Of a stretch of DNA of 64,000 nucleotides, positions 51,517-60,621 are shown piece by piece (positions within the stretch are counted from its first letter, which is position 1; the number at the start of each line of letters is the position of its first letter). Source of the DNA: an uncultured Helicobacter sp. (GTDB lineage: Bacteria > Campylobacterota > Campylobacteria > Campylobacterales > Helicobacteraceae). The stretch is taken from positions 200,164 to 264,163 of the forward strand of contig CALVDZ010000001.1 in assembly GCA_944326445.1 (NCBI GenBank), in the 5' to 3' direction. Both the position numbers and the translations under genes were made by a program. Below the pieces are notes generated by a model. The model was not told where the DNA came from. It saw only the letters and a list, made by a program, of their open reading frames with translations, and searched no databases.

Positions 51517-52734
51517 TCAATCCTTTTTATCTAGCACTTCAAACGCTGGCAGCACTTCGCCCTCTAGCAATTCCAAGCTCGCCCCACCGCCTGTGGAGAT
51601 AAAGCTCATATTATCCCGCTCGCCTGCCTTATCAATCGCATCGGCAGTGTCGCCTCCACCGATGAGGCTAAAGGCGTAGGTATCACTCACGGCGTGCGCG
51701 AGGCTAAATGTCCCGCGTGAGAACGCGCCGATTTCATAAATCCCCAAGGGTCCATTCCATATAATCGTTTGTGAATCCCGCACCACCTCGCCAAAAAGCC
51801 TTGTCGTCGCTGGTCCTATATCCACTGCCATATAGCCCTCGGGTATATCTTGAGCGGGAGTAACCTTGATATGCTCGTGTTTTTTGATATCATCGGTGCT
51901 CACGACATCCACGGGTAGGTAGATTTTGACTTTTTTTTCTTTGGCAGTATCGAGGATCTTGCGCGCTTCAGGCACGAGATCGTCCTCTACGAGGGATTTT
52001 TGCATATCAAATCCGCGCGCTTTTAAGAAAGTATTGCTCATCGCGCCGCCGATGATGATTTTGTCGATTGAATCTAGGATATTATAAAGTAGAGTGAGCT
52101 TGGAGCTTACCTTGCTCCCGCCTACGATGAGTAGCACGGGTTTAAGGGGATTGGCTAGGGCTTTGGCAAAGGAGTCGATTTCTTTTTTGAGCAGGATTCC
52201 TGCGACTTTTTCTTTGGTATATTTGGCGATACCATAGGTGCTGGCGTGTGCTCTGTGGCTCGTGCCAAAGGCGTCATTGACATACACATCACAGAGTGCG
52301 CCAAGCTTAGCAGAGAGCTCATCACTATTTTTTTCCTCGCCCTCGTAGTAGCGGATATTTTCTAGCAGTATCACGGCATTTGCGGTGCTGATGCTCTCTT
52401 GCAGGACTTTGACAGATTCTATACTATCAGCAAACGCCACTTCCTTGCCTAGCAGTCGCTCCACACGCTTTAGGATATGCTTGAGCGAAAACTCTGGCGC
52501 GTGCCCTTTGGGACGCCCTAGGTGGCTCACAAGTGTGATATTTTTGGCTCCATTGTCAATGCAATAATTTATCGTGGGCAATGCCTCGCGGATACGCGTA
52601 TCATCAGAGATATTAAAGTCCTCGTCCATCGGGACATTGAAATCCACACGGATAAGCACGCGTTTATCGCGCACATCTATATCGCGGATACTTTTGACAC
52701 CTTGCATAAGCTGGATACCGGCTACTTGTTTCAT
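51517..52734 (-). CDS. pgk: Phosphoglycerate kinase
   Basis: 405 residues, normal length. Interconverts 1,3-bisphosphoglycerate and 3-phosphoglycerate with ADP/ATP. Signature RVLIRVDFNVPMDE near residue 23, substrate-binding LVSHLGRPKG near residue 64, and SLIGGGDTADAI near residue 350. ATG at 52734 has AAAGGATAGCA; MQGVKS ten residues later is the alternative start. It runs in the same direction as hinT upstream. Confidence 0.97.
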   Translation of the reverse strand: MKQVAGIQLMQGVKSIRDIDVRDKRVLIRVDFNVPMDEDFNISDDTRIREALPTINYCIDNGAKNITLVSHLGRPKGHAPEFSLKHILKRVERLLGKEVAFADSIESVKVLQESISTANAVILLENIRYYEGEEKNSDELSAKLGALCDVYVNDAFGTSHRAHASTYGIAKYTKEKVAGILLKKEIDSFAKALANPLKPVLLIVGGSKVSSKLTLLYNILDSIDKIIIGGAMSNTFLKARGFDMQKSLVEDDLVPEARKILDTAKEKKVKIYLPVDVVSTDDIKKHEHIKVTPAQDIPEGYMAVDIGPATTRLFGEVVRDSQTIIWNGPLGIYEIGAFSRGTFSLAHAVSDTYAFSLIGGGDTADAIDKAGERDNMSFISTGGGASLELLEGEVLPAFEVLDKKD

Positions 52735-52802
52735 TGCTATCCTTTTTCTTAGTTTGGAGTGATTTGGGCGGGTATTTTACTATAAATTTGCTAGAGTTGT
52801 CC

Positions 52803-53126
52803 TCAAAAGCTGCCGAGTTTCTCGCCGCCGAGTATGTGAAAATGCAAATGTGGCACCTCCTGCCCGCCATCTGTGCCTATGTTGCTTAGGATTCTATAGC
52901 CGCTTTTGTCTATGCCTAGAGTCCTCACGACTTCTTGGATAAAGCCGCTAAGCTCCCCTAGCAATACAGAATCTGCCTCTTGGAAGTCCTTGACACATTT
53001 TTTGGGGATTGCAAGGATATGGATCGCTGCTTTTGGGGCGATATCATAAAACGCCAAAAATTTCTCATTTTCTAGCACTTTTTTGCAGGGGATCTCGCCC
53101 GCGACGATTTTTTCAAATATTGTCAT
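52803..53126 (-). CDS. hinT: HIT-family purine nucleoside phosphoramidase
   Basis: 107 residues. The histidine triad HLHFHILGG lies at residues 93-101 and the start MTIFEKIVAGEIPCKKVLEN is typical of HinT. Such enzymes hydrolyse AMP-lysine and related phosphoramidates. ATG at 53126 with AAGGAGCTAGCA upstream. The AGATTCT word occurs in EADSVLL. Small, well conserved and complete. Confidence 0.95.
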   Translation of the reverse strand: MTIFEKIVAGEIPCKKVLENEKFLAFYDIAPKAAIHILAIPKKCVKDFQEADSVLLGELSGFIQEVVRTLGIDKSGYRILSNIGTDGGQEVPHLHFHILGGEKLGSF

Positions 53127-53153
53127 TGCTAGCTCCTTATGTGTTTTTAAACA

Positions 53154-54341
53154 TTATAGTATATCCTGCTTGTGAGGCTTTTGCCAAGTGTAGATGAGCT
53201 TTATGGCGATACTAAAAAATATCCCCTCAAAGATCGCGCCAAAAATGCACGAGATATACAGGGATTGTGAGATAACGCCAAATTGCAGTCCCATACTCGC
53301 TGTGATAACCAAAAATGTGAGCGGCATACAATCACTAAGGGCAAAGAGCAGGGTGTTTTTGAGACTTTTAAAAAAGCGCAAAAACACGAGCATAGACGCG
53401 CTGATACGGATAGCAAGCATACCAAAGATGATAAAAAGCGCGTGCAGCAGGATAGCGGGGGATTGCAGCACGCTGGGTATATCGATCGTCGTGCCCACAT
53501 ACACGAAAAAAAATGGCACAAAAAAGCCAAAGCCCATATCGTTTAGCTTCTGGGGCAGAGTGTGCTTGTATTTAAAATAAGTCGAGAGGATCACCCCTGC
53601 GATAAACGCCCCTAGCACCTTTTCTAAATGTATGCCGGTAGTGAGCACGATAAAGACAAGCAGGAGCATAAACACAAAGCGCAAATCTTGGGAGTTGGTA
53701 TCATCGTGGGGGAGGAGGAGGAGCTTGAGATTAGGAAACCACCAAAATAAGATATTAGCAAGCTTAAAAACCCCCACAATGCACACCAAAAATATGCCAA
53801 GGATTAAGAGGTTTTCGCCTAGCTGCCAATTAAAACCATAGCGATATACACCCTCAAGCGTGACAAGCACGGCTATACTCACGACTTCGCCTAGGATTCC
53901 GATTTTTAGCGCGAGATTGAGCCAAGGCTTGTGCTTGCCATAATCGCGGATAAGCGCCATAATCATACCTAAGCTCATCACGGGCAAAAGCGCGATAAAG
54001 ATAAGCGGCAATTTGAGTAGCACCACTGCCGCGCTTGAAAGCGCATAGAGGCTCAGAAAGTAAAAAAGTGCTTGATAGAGGAATGTGCGCCCCATAGAGA
54101 GGAAGGACTTCAAATCCACCTCAAGCCCGCACAAAAACATCAAAAACAATAAGCCGATATTTGCCACAATCGGGATATAGGCATTCTCTGAATCTATAAG
54201 CCCAAAATACCGCCCCGCAATACCTAGCAAAATCTCAGTAACCACGATGGGGATTTTTGTCGCGGTGCTTAGGGGCACAGCGATAGTGATGAGAATCGCG
54301 ATAGTGACAAAGGGCAGAAGTGGGGCGATAGATTCTATCAT
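53154..54341 (-). CDS. CPA2-family cation/proton antiporter (KefB/NapA-like)
   Basis: 395 residues, about 12 membrane helices and no C-terminal nucleotide-binding domain. Landmarks are PIVVTEILLGIAGRYFGLID near residue 30, ANIGLLFLMFLCGLEVDLK near residue 61, and LGAFIAGVILSTYFKYKH near residue 255. It should exchange Na+ or K+ for H+ at the inner membrane; H. pylori HP0471 is of this kind. ATG at 54341; the stop is 28 bases before hinT. Ion preference cannot be read from the sequence. Confidence 0.85.
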   Translation of the reverse strand: MIESIAPLLPFVTIAILITIAVPLSTATKIPIVVTEILLGIAGRYFGLIDSENAYIPIVANIGLLFLMFLCGLEVDLKSFLSMGRTFLYQALFYFLSLYALSSAAVVLLKLPLIFIALLPVMSLGMIMALIRDYGKHKPWLNLALKIGILGEVVSIAVLVTLEGVYRYGFNWQLGENLLILGIFLVCIVGVFKLANILFWWFPNLKLLLLPHDDTNSQDLRFVFMLLLVFIVLTTGIHLEKVLGAFIAGVILSTYFKYKHTLPQKLNDMGFGFFVPFFFVYVGTTIDIPSVLQSPAILLHALFIIFGMLAIRISASMLVFLRFFKSLKNTLLFALSDCMPLTFLVITASMGLQFGVISQSLYISCIFGAIFEGIFFSIAIKLIYTWQKPHKQDIL

Positions 54342-54342
54342 T

Positions 54343-54942
54343 TTAGCCCTTAGTGCGGAGATTGAGCGCGCGCAAAAGTGCCTGTGGGAAAAGCCTGTAT
54401 TCTAGCTCGTGGATTCTACTCTCAAAAGATTGCAAGGATTCTCCAGCGATTTTTGGGAGCTTTTCTTGGGCGATGAGCGCGCCAGAATCTAGCTCATCGC
54501 TCACCCAATGCACGCTCACACCGCCAAAATCCTGCGTGGAATAAAAGCTATCTCTAATCGCGTGCGCGCCCTTGTGGTGGGGCAGGAATGAGGGGTGGAT
54601 ATTGATAGCGCGTATGTGGCGGGTAAAGATAGGCGTGAGAATCCGCATAAAGCCACTGAGCACGCACAAACTAGGCTCATAGCGCGCAATCTCGCGCACG
54701 AGCAGCGCGTCATACTCCTCGCGCTCTAAGCCCTTGTGAGAGAGCACGAGGCATGGGATATGAAACTCCTGCAGGGCTTGTATGCCCTTGGCTTGTGGGT
54801 TGTTACACAGCGTGGCGACTACCTCGAGGCGACACACACGATCCTCCTCATCGACAAACTCGCGCAAATGCAGGGTGCGGATGAGGTTTAGCATATTGCT
54901 CCCTGTGCCGCTAAAGAGGATACAAACTCGGATTGTCTTCAT
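54343..54942 (-). CDS. purN: Phosphoribosylglycinamide formyltransferase
   Basis: 199 residues. Formylates GAR with 10-formyl-tetrahydrofolate in purine synthesis. Signatures: ILFSGTGSNMLNL near residue 8, the catalytic HPSFLPHHKGAHAIRDSF near residue 115 (with the conserved N in AINIHPS), and VSVHWVSDELDSGALIAQ near residue 135. The start ATG at 54942 follows the preceding small gene after 3 bases; it is 1 base from the antiporter gene downstream, so they form an operon. No purine regulator site seen. Confidence 0.93.
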   Translation of the reverse strand: MKTIRVCILFSGTGSNMLNLIRTLHLREFVDEEDRVCRLEVVATLCNNPQAKGIQALQEFHIPCLVLSHKGLEREEYDALLVREIARYEPSLCVLSGFMRILTPIFTRHIRAINIHPSFLPHHKGAHAIRDSFYSTQDFGGVSVHWVSDELDSGALIAQEKLPKIAGESLQSFESRIHELEYRLFPQALLRALNLRTKG

Positions 54943-54945
54943 AGG

Positions 54946-55209
54946 CTAATTCTTTGGGGGATTTTGGGCAAAAAGCTCGGCGTGGGTTTGGCGCAAAGAT
55001 TCTATACTCTTTATCATCTCTTCCACACCATAGGGGCTCTCATCATCATATTCTAGTGAATCTAATAACGCCTCATAGCACTCTAGCGCGTCCTCTAGTC
55101 TCTCTTTTTTTACCCCGGCATAATACAGCGCGACACTAAGCGTATCGATAAGCTGCGTGGCGAGCTCTTGGATAGAGATTTGTGAATCTTTTGTGTGTGG
55201 TTTGCTCAT
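54946..55209 (-). CDS. Small conserved hypothetical protein
   Basis: 87 residues, soluble, acidic, helical: ISIQELATQLIDTLSVALYYAG then KKERLEDALECYEALLDSLEYDD. ATG at 55209 with AAAGGAGTGTGCA upstream, a strong site, and tight packing between the DHH gene and purN support a real gene. I do not recognise a family. Shape and size fit a helical adaptor, but that is only an impression. Confidence 0.65.
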   Translation of the reverse strand: MSKPHTKDSQISIQELATQLIDTLSVALYYAGVKKERLEDALECYEALLDSLEYDDESPYGVEEMIKSIESLRQTHAELFAQNPPKN

Positions 55210-55229
55210 TGCACACTCCTTTTTGGGAT

Positions 55230-56309
55230 TTATAGAATCTGTAGCTTTTGGAGGACTTGCTTTTTAATCTCTGCGTAGCAAAAGCTCTCTCTAAAGCCCT
55301 CTATCTTGCCGCCAGCAGCGTTTTTGTGTCCGCCACCATTAAAATACTCCTTGCTAAGCGCGCTCACATCGCATTTGCCATTGGCGCGTAGGCTCACATT
55401 GCCCTTGCTATTGACATCAAGGTAGAAATCATACTCAGCATTGGCACGCAAAAAGAGATTAGCCAGCACGCTAATCCCGCCCATACTATAGCTCAAAAAT
55501 CCTAGCCTGTCTTGGAAGTGGATGGAGCACTCTTGCTTTTTGTCCTGCAGTAGCCTCACTTGGGCTTGTGAAGTGATAGAATCCATTGTTTGTGTGTGCG
55601 GATCGCCGCCTAGGATTTGCTTTTTGAGACAAAAAAGCGCGTTGTCAAACTCCACTGCGCCATTTTCTCGCTCTAGGAAGTCTTTGGTGGATTCTATGAG
55701 GCGAAATTTATAGAATCTATGCTCGCGTTCAAACATAAAGCGATTGAGCTCATTGCTAGAGCTAATCATACCCATAGCGACTTTGCCAAACTCGAAGTTG
55801 TAGCCATCCTCTAGCCAAATATCCACCGAGTTTGTCATCTCCACGAGATTGTGTAGCCACGGCTTACTAGCGGGGGTTTGTAGCGTGTAGTGCTCTAGGA
55901 GATACTCCCAAGTGATTTTGCTCGCACACCGCGTAGAATCTAAAAAATACCACGGATATTTATTAGCGCATTCCTGCCCGCTGATATGATGATCTAGGAG
56001 TGTAAGCTCTATCTCATAGCCTTGCTCTTTTAGATCTTGGACTTTTTGGTTTAGGTTCATAGATTCTGTAAGCGTGAGGTTTAAATCCGTGATTAGTATG
56101 AGATAAGAGAGGGGATTGTGGAGCTCAAACTTCGCGCTAAGCCTTTGGGTGAAGTCTGAGCGGATAGATTCTAAGATAGAATCTATCCGCACGCCCACCT
56201 CCTTGCCGTAGTTGGCATTAAAAAACACAATATCTTTAAAAAACTCCTTGGCAATAAATTGGCAAGTGTAGCCGTCCAAATCGGTGTGTGAGAGATGAAA
56301 AACTTTCAT
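55230..56309 (-). CDS. DHH-family phosphoesterase (HP1042-like)
   Basis: 359 residues. N-terminal DHH domain: LSHTDLDGYTCQF near residue 6 (metal-binding D/D), LILITDLNLT near residue 70, and LLDHHISGQEC near residue 105. C-terminal DHHA1 domain ends with GGGHKNAAGGKIEGF. Members hydrolyse short oligonucleotides or cyclic dinucleotide products; which applies here is unclear. In H. pylori the same protein lies next to flhA, as here (9-base gap). ATG at 56309 with AAGGAGTTTT upstream. Confidence 0.85.
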   Translation of the reverse strand: MKVFHLSHTDLDGYTCQFIAKEFFKDIVFFNANYGKEVGVRIDSILESIRSDFTQRLSAKFELHNPLSYLILITDLNLTLTESMNLNQKVQDLKEQGYEIELTLLDHHISGQECANKYPWYFLDSTRCASKITWEYLLEHYTLQTPASKPWLHNLVEMTNSVDIWLEDGYNFEFGKVAMGMISSSNELNRFMFEREHRFYKFRLIESTKDFLERENGAVEFDNALFCLKKQILGGDPHTQTMDSITSQAQVRLLQDKKQECSIHFQDRLGFLSYSMGGISVLANLFLRANAEYDFYLDVNSKGNVSLRANGKCDVSALSKEYFNGGGHKNAAGGKIEGFRESFCYAEIKKQVLQKLQIL

Positions 56310-56317
56310 AAAACTCC

Positions 56318-58540
56318 TTATAGCGTCGCATCAATCTCAGAGAGTAGCTCGTATCTGATATGTGAGTCGATCTCGGCATTGCTTAGCACCGCGACATTGC
56401 CCAGATTGCTAAATTTAAAGCGATACTGCTCTATGAGATTAGCAATCCCTTTGCGCAATCGATAATCTACGAGCAGCACCACAGGCACGATACCACGATC
56501 GCTAAGCTTTTGGGCTTCTGAGGCTATGGCAGTGCTTAGGGATTCACTCTCATCGGCATTGAGCAGCAGGGCTCTGTCTTTGAGCTTGCCAAAGAGGAAT
56601 TGCTCTATGCGCGCAGAGAGGATCATTGCTTTTAGGATATTGTCATCGGATTTATACAAATCCGTAATCGTCCTAGAAAGCCGCGCGCGCACCTGCTCCA
56701 CGAGTGAATCTATATCGTTTTGTAGCACGGGATAGGCATCAACAAGGCTCTCTAGGATAGTTATCATATCGCGGATAGGGATACCCTCGTGTAGGAGGCT
56801 TTGGAGCACTTTTTTAATCGTGCTAAGTGAGATATTTTGCGCTTCTGAAACGATGGTGGGGTATTTGTTAGAAAGCTTATTTATTAGAGTTTTGACTTCA
56901 TCGATAGTGATAAACTCCTCGGCGTATTCTTTGATAAGCTCGGTTAGGTGCGTGGTGATGACATTGGCAGGATCGATAATCGTGTAGCCCTGTATCGCTG
57001 CTTCGTCTTTTTGGGATATATCCACCCATAGCGCGTCCATACCAAACACAGGTTCTTTAGTCGGGATACCCTCGATACTCTCTTTATCCACCACCATACC
57101 CGCGTCCATCGCGAGCATTTTGTCTGGCATCACGCTGCCGCTACCTATCACGACGCTTTTTAAGATGATATTGTAGGTGTTGGGATCGAGATTGAGATTG
57201 TCCTTTATCCGCACTTGTGGGATCAAAAATCCATAATCGCTCGCGACTTTTTTACGCATAGAGCGTATGCGCTCTAGCAAATCGCCGTTTTGACGCACAT
57301 CAACGAGCTTGATGAGACTATAGCCGAGGTGGATCTCTAGCACCTCGACTTTGAGGGCTTCATTGAGCATTGCCTCTTCTTGCTCGCGGATTTCCTCCTC
57401 GCTTTTTTGCTCTTTTTGTCTTTTGTGTCGCTCTATGTCCTCGGGAGTGGCGGTGGGCTTGGGAGATTCTGGAGTTTTTAGCTTTAAGTATTTATTGAGC
57501 CAAGATTCTATGATATGGAAAAAACTTTTAGAATCTTCCCTGCTGCCAAGCCACGCGATGACAAAAAAGAACACCCCCACAAACCCAAGCGAGATGGGCA
57601 ATCCGGGCACGAGCGCAAACATACAGAGGATAAAGCCAACGATGAGCAAAATCTTAGAATTGCCAATGATTTGGGTAACGATGTCGTTTGCAAAGCTCTT
57701 ATCGCTATTTTTTGCTGCACGCGTGGTGATGATACCCGTGGCGGTGGCGATGATGAGTGCGGGGATCTGCCCCACTAAGCCATCGCCGATGGTGAGGATC
57801 GTGAAAGTCTGCGCGCTTTGGGCGATGCTGAGGTTGTATTCAAACACGCCGATGAGAAAGCCGCCGATGATATTTACAAGCGTGATGATGATAGAGGCGA
57901 TCGCATCGCCTTTGACGAATTTACTCGCTCCATCCATCGTGCCATAAAAATCCGCTTCCTGCTGGAGGGATTCTCGCCTTGCGCGCGCTTCCTCTTGATT
58001 GATAAGCCCTGCGTTTAAATCCGCGTCGATCGCCATTTGCTTACCGGGCATCGCATCGAGTGTGAATCTCGCTCGCACCTCGGTTACGCGCGTCGCACCA
58101 TTGGTGATCACGATGAGATTGACAATCACAAGAATGCTAAAGACGATAATCCCGATTACATAATTGCCCTCCGCGACAAAGCGCCCAAAGGCGTTGATGA
58201 TACTGCTCACATTGTCCGCGCCATTATAGCCCTCTGCGAGAATCATACGCGTGGTGGCGACATTGAGCGCGAGGCGATAGAGGGTGACGATGAGCAAAAT
58301 CGTGGGGAATGCCCAAAACTCCGTGGGCTTGTCGATGTAGAGTGCCATTAGGATAATAAGCACCGAGAGTGCGAGAGAAATGCTAAGTAAAAAGTCTAAT
58401 ATGTGGCTAGGCAGCGGCACGATGATAATCGCCATAATCACGACGATAAAAAGCACGATACTCAGATCTTTGGAACCCATCAGCGTGCGCGCAAAAGGCA
58501 TAATCTTTTGTGATAAAACTCTTTGGATGGTGTCTGCCAA
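56318..58540 (-). CDS. flhA: Flagellar export apparatus protein FlhA
   Basis: 740 residues. Eight membrane helices in the first 330 residues (DLSIVLFIVVIMAIIIVPL onward) with the conserved FHIPEP-family loop TEVRARFTLDAMPGKQMAID near residue 150; a cytoplasmic domain follows (IEGIPTKEPVFGMDALWV; residues 345-740) that docks chaperone-substrate pairs. FlhA is the main gate and energy coupler of the flagellar type III system and, in Helicobacter, is needed for the sigma54/FlgSR hierarchy. Complete; the ATG at 58540 has AAAAGGGCGAGTTTGGCAG-like spacing, so the exact start is slightly uncertain. Confidence 0.97.
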   Translation of the reverse strand: MADTIQRVLSQKIMPFARTLMGSKDLSIVLFIVVIMAIIIVPLPSHILDFLLSISLALSVLIILMALYIDKPTEFWAFPTILLIVTLYRLALNVATTRMILAEGYNGADNVSSIINAFGRFVAEGNYVIGIIVFSILVIVNLIVITNGATRVTEVRARFTLDAMPGKQMAIDADLNAGLINQEEARARRESLQQEADFYGTMDGASKFVKGDAIASIIITLVNIIGGFLIGVFEYNLSIAQSAQTFTILTIGDGLVGQIPALIIATATGIITTRAAKNSDKSFANDIVTQIIGNSKILLIVGFILCMFALVPGLPISLGFVGVFFFVIAWLGSREDSKSFFHIIESWLNKYLKLKTPESPKPTATPEDIERHKRQKEQKSEEEIREQEEAMLNEALKVEVLEIHLGYSLIKLVDVRQNGDLLERIRSMRKKVASDYGFLIPQVRIKDNLNLDPNTYNIILKSVVIGSGSVMPDKMLAMDAGMVVDKESIEGIPTKEPVFGMDALWVDISQKDEAAIQGYTIIDPANVITTHLTELIKEYAEEFITIDEVKTLINKLSNKYPTIVSEAQNISLSTIKKVLQSLLHEGIPIRDMITILESLVDAYPVLQNDIDSLVEQVRARLSRTITDLYKSDDNILKAMILSARIEQFLFGKLKDRALLLNADESESLSTAIASEAQKLSDRGIVPVVLLVDYRLRKGIANLIEQYRFKFSNLGNVAVLSNAEIDSHIRYELLSEIDATL

Positions 58541-58609
58541 ACTCGCCCTTTTAGAGAGGATACAAATATTTTATGCCAAAGATTCTAACAACATTTATGT
58601 AAAACTTTG

Positions 58610-59401
58610 CTAAGTGAGGGCAAAGCTCTCGCGCTCTTTGTTTTTGAACGCACAGATATGTGTGTAGCCAAGGCTTAGGGCGAGATCCCTGCAAGCCTCA
58701 TATCCCGCGCCTATGTGATCGATGCTATGGGCGTCTGAAGAGAGAGTGATGGGGATCTCTAGCTCTCTAGCCATTTTCAGAATCTCGCGCGATGGGTATT
58801 GCTCCGCGCAGGGCTTGCGCAGCCCCGAGCTATTTATCTCTAGCACGCAGCCATTGTCCTTGATAGATTCTAGGCTTTGGCGGAGTTTGGGGAGTAGGGA
58901 GGGCGGGGGAGGGTTGTTAAAGATTTTGAGCAAGTCAAAATGCCCGATGATTTGGAAATGTCTGCTTTGTGCCATCGCGATGATAGAATCGAGATAATCG
59001 CTCCAACATTGCGCGATATCGGTGTGCTTGTAGTGCCCGATAAACTCGGGATTATCAAAGCCCCAATCGTTTAAAAAATGCACCGAGCCGATGAGATAAT
59101 CCACTTGTGAATCTAGCACGGCAGATTCTATGAGGTTTTCCCTGCCTTTGATAAAATCCACCTCCAAGCCCACGCGCACATCAATCTGCCCGCTATAGCG
59201 CGCCCGCAAGCCTCTAATCGTGGAGAGATACTCCGGAAGCTCGCTCAGTGCCATACGATATTTTGGATCAAACGCCATCGGCGCGTGGCAGGAAAAGCCA
59301 TAGATATCAATCCCAAGCGCGATAGCCCTCTGCAAATACTCCTCGGGCGTGCCGCTAGCGTGGTGGCATAGCGGCGTGTGGTTGTGCAAATCAATGCGCA
59401 T
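58610..59401 (-). CDS. PHP-domain phosphatase, histidinol-phosphatase (HisJ/HisK)-like
   Basis: 263 residues. Metal motifs of the PHP fold: DLHNHTPLCHHASGTPEEY at the N-terminus, GLEVDF near residue 80, IGHFDLLKIF near residue 146 and LSSDAHSIDHIG near residue 226. This is the HisJ-type layout (histidinol phosphate to histidinol). ATG at 59401 gives MRIDLHNH; the in-frame extension to 59437 overlaps the upstream gene and lacks conservation. It is likely cytoplasmic; no other his gene is nearby, so the substrate is inferred. Confidence 0.8.
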   Translation of the reverse strand: MRIDLHNHTPLCHHASGTPEEYLQRAIALGIDIYGFSCHAPMAFDPKYRMALSELPEYLSTIRGLRARYSGQIDVRVGLEVDFIKGRENLIESAVLDSQVDYLIGSVHFLNDWGFDNPEFIGHYKHTDIAQCWSDYLDSIIAMAQSRHFQIIGHFDLLKIFNNPPPPSLLPKLRQSLESIKDNGCVLEINSSGLRKPCAEQYPSREILKMARELEIPITLSSDAHSIDHIGAGYEACRDLALSLGYTHICAFKNKERESFALT

Positions 59402-59412
59402 TTGATCTTGTC

Positions 59413-60621
59413 CTACTGCAAAAGATAATAAAACCATTCGCCACCAAAGCCATGGTTAAATAAAGACCACTCCCTTTCTGGATAGTCCCTTTTGAGTTGG
59501 AGATAGAATACATACATTTTGGAGACAATAGCGATTAAAGAACCTAAGATCAGAAGGTGCTTATCAGTGCGTAGAACCAAAAACAAAAAATATCCAAGAG
59601 GGATATAGAGATAAATCGAACTGAAGCGATGCAAAAGATGGACAAGTCCAATCTGCGCACAGAGTAAAAACATCGCATAACCTATAATAATCCATCGCCA
59701 AGCCGGATCGATTTTGTGACGATAATGCAGTCCCACTAGAATGATTCCTATGAGAATAATTGTTTTGATATTGTAGGGACTAAATTTTTCAACATATCCC
59801 ACATAATACGGAAGTTTGCTAGTCAAAAAGTCGGGTATAAATGAAACATAAGAAAAAACAAGGGGTAAAAACGAACCTGTGCTTAGTAGCACACATCCTA
59901 ATCCTATAATCCATAGCCCAATCTTATAGTGGTAGCGAAGTAGGTAAAAGATAGCAAAAAAAATCGGCGCAGTAACATGGCAGCAAAAGCCTATTGCTAC
60001 AAATATGAGCATTTTTGGCTTGCTGGTTTGGCTAAGGGCAAAGAGGATAAAAATCGTGGAGTAAAGCTGGCGAAGCAAATGAGTGGACATGTAATAATAA
60101 AACATAAAAAGTGCTAAAAAAACGCAAAATGCCGCTTCTTTTTTGTCAAATTTTTTGACTTCATACATCTCAAGCCAAAGATAAAAAAGCGAGGCAATGC
60201 TAAGAGCATTTAAAAACATAAAACTTAGTGAATCCATATCCCCAAAAATAAATGTCCATAATGTCCAATACAGAGGAACAATAAACTCAATACCACTATT
60301 AAAACTAAAGATTGCATTAAACAAGTCATCATAGAGCAGTCTTTGGTATGCGCCATAATACCCAACAACATCCGATATAAAAGGCACATCGCCAAAGCTA
60401 ATACAACCACTGATGATGATACATATTCCCAAGGCATATCGCGTGGCATTGCTGGGATAAAAAAATGCTAGCACAAAGAGTGCAATAGAGCTCGTAAAAA
60501 ACGCGATAGGCGTGCTAAACATCAAAGTGAGATAACAAAAGCTAGTGACAAAAAATTCAAAAGTGGATTGCAGTCGTGAATATGGCTGCGATGATGGAGT
60601 GTGTTTTAGGTTTGTATTCAT
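59413..60621 (-). CDS. EpsG-like polytopic membrane protein, probably polysaccharide polymerase-related
   Basis: 402 residues with 10 to 12 membrane helices (FCYLTLMFSTPIAFFTSSIA; ALGICIIISGCISFGDV; AIGFCCHVTAPIFFAIFYLL; and others). The segment THLLRQLYSTIFILFAL near residue 188 resembles the R(Q)-containing helix of EpsG/Wzy-like proteins. These act in exopolysaccharide or O-antigen assembly. AT content is clearly higher than in ubiE and the PHP gene on either side, and AGAATCT words are rare, so recent acquisition is likely. It overlaps ubiE by 4 bases. No other glycan gene is next to it. Confidence 0.7.
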   Translation of the reverse strand: MNTNLKHTPSSQPYSRLQSTFEFFVTSFCYLTLMFSTPIAFFTSSIALFVLAFFYPSNATRYALGICIIISGCISFGDVPFISDVVGYYGAYQRLLYDDLFNAIFSFNSGIEFIVPLYWTLWTFIFGDMDSLSFMFLNALSIASLFYLWLEMYEVKKFDKKEAAFCVFLALFMFYYYMSTHLLRQLYSTIFILFALSQTSKPKMLIFVAIGFCCHVTAPIFFAIFYLLRYHYKIGLWIIGLGCVLLSTGSFLPLVFSYVSFIPDFLTSKLPYYVGYVEKFSPYNIKTIILIGIILVGLHYRHKIDPAWRWIIIGYAMFLLCAQIGLVHLLHRFSSIYLYIPLGYFLFLVLRTDKHLLILGSLIAIVSKMYVFYLQLKRDYPEREWSLFNHGFGGEWFYYLLQ

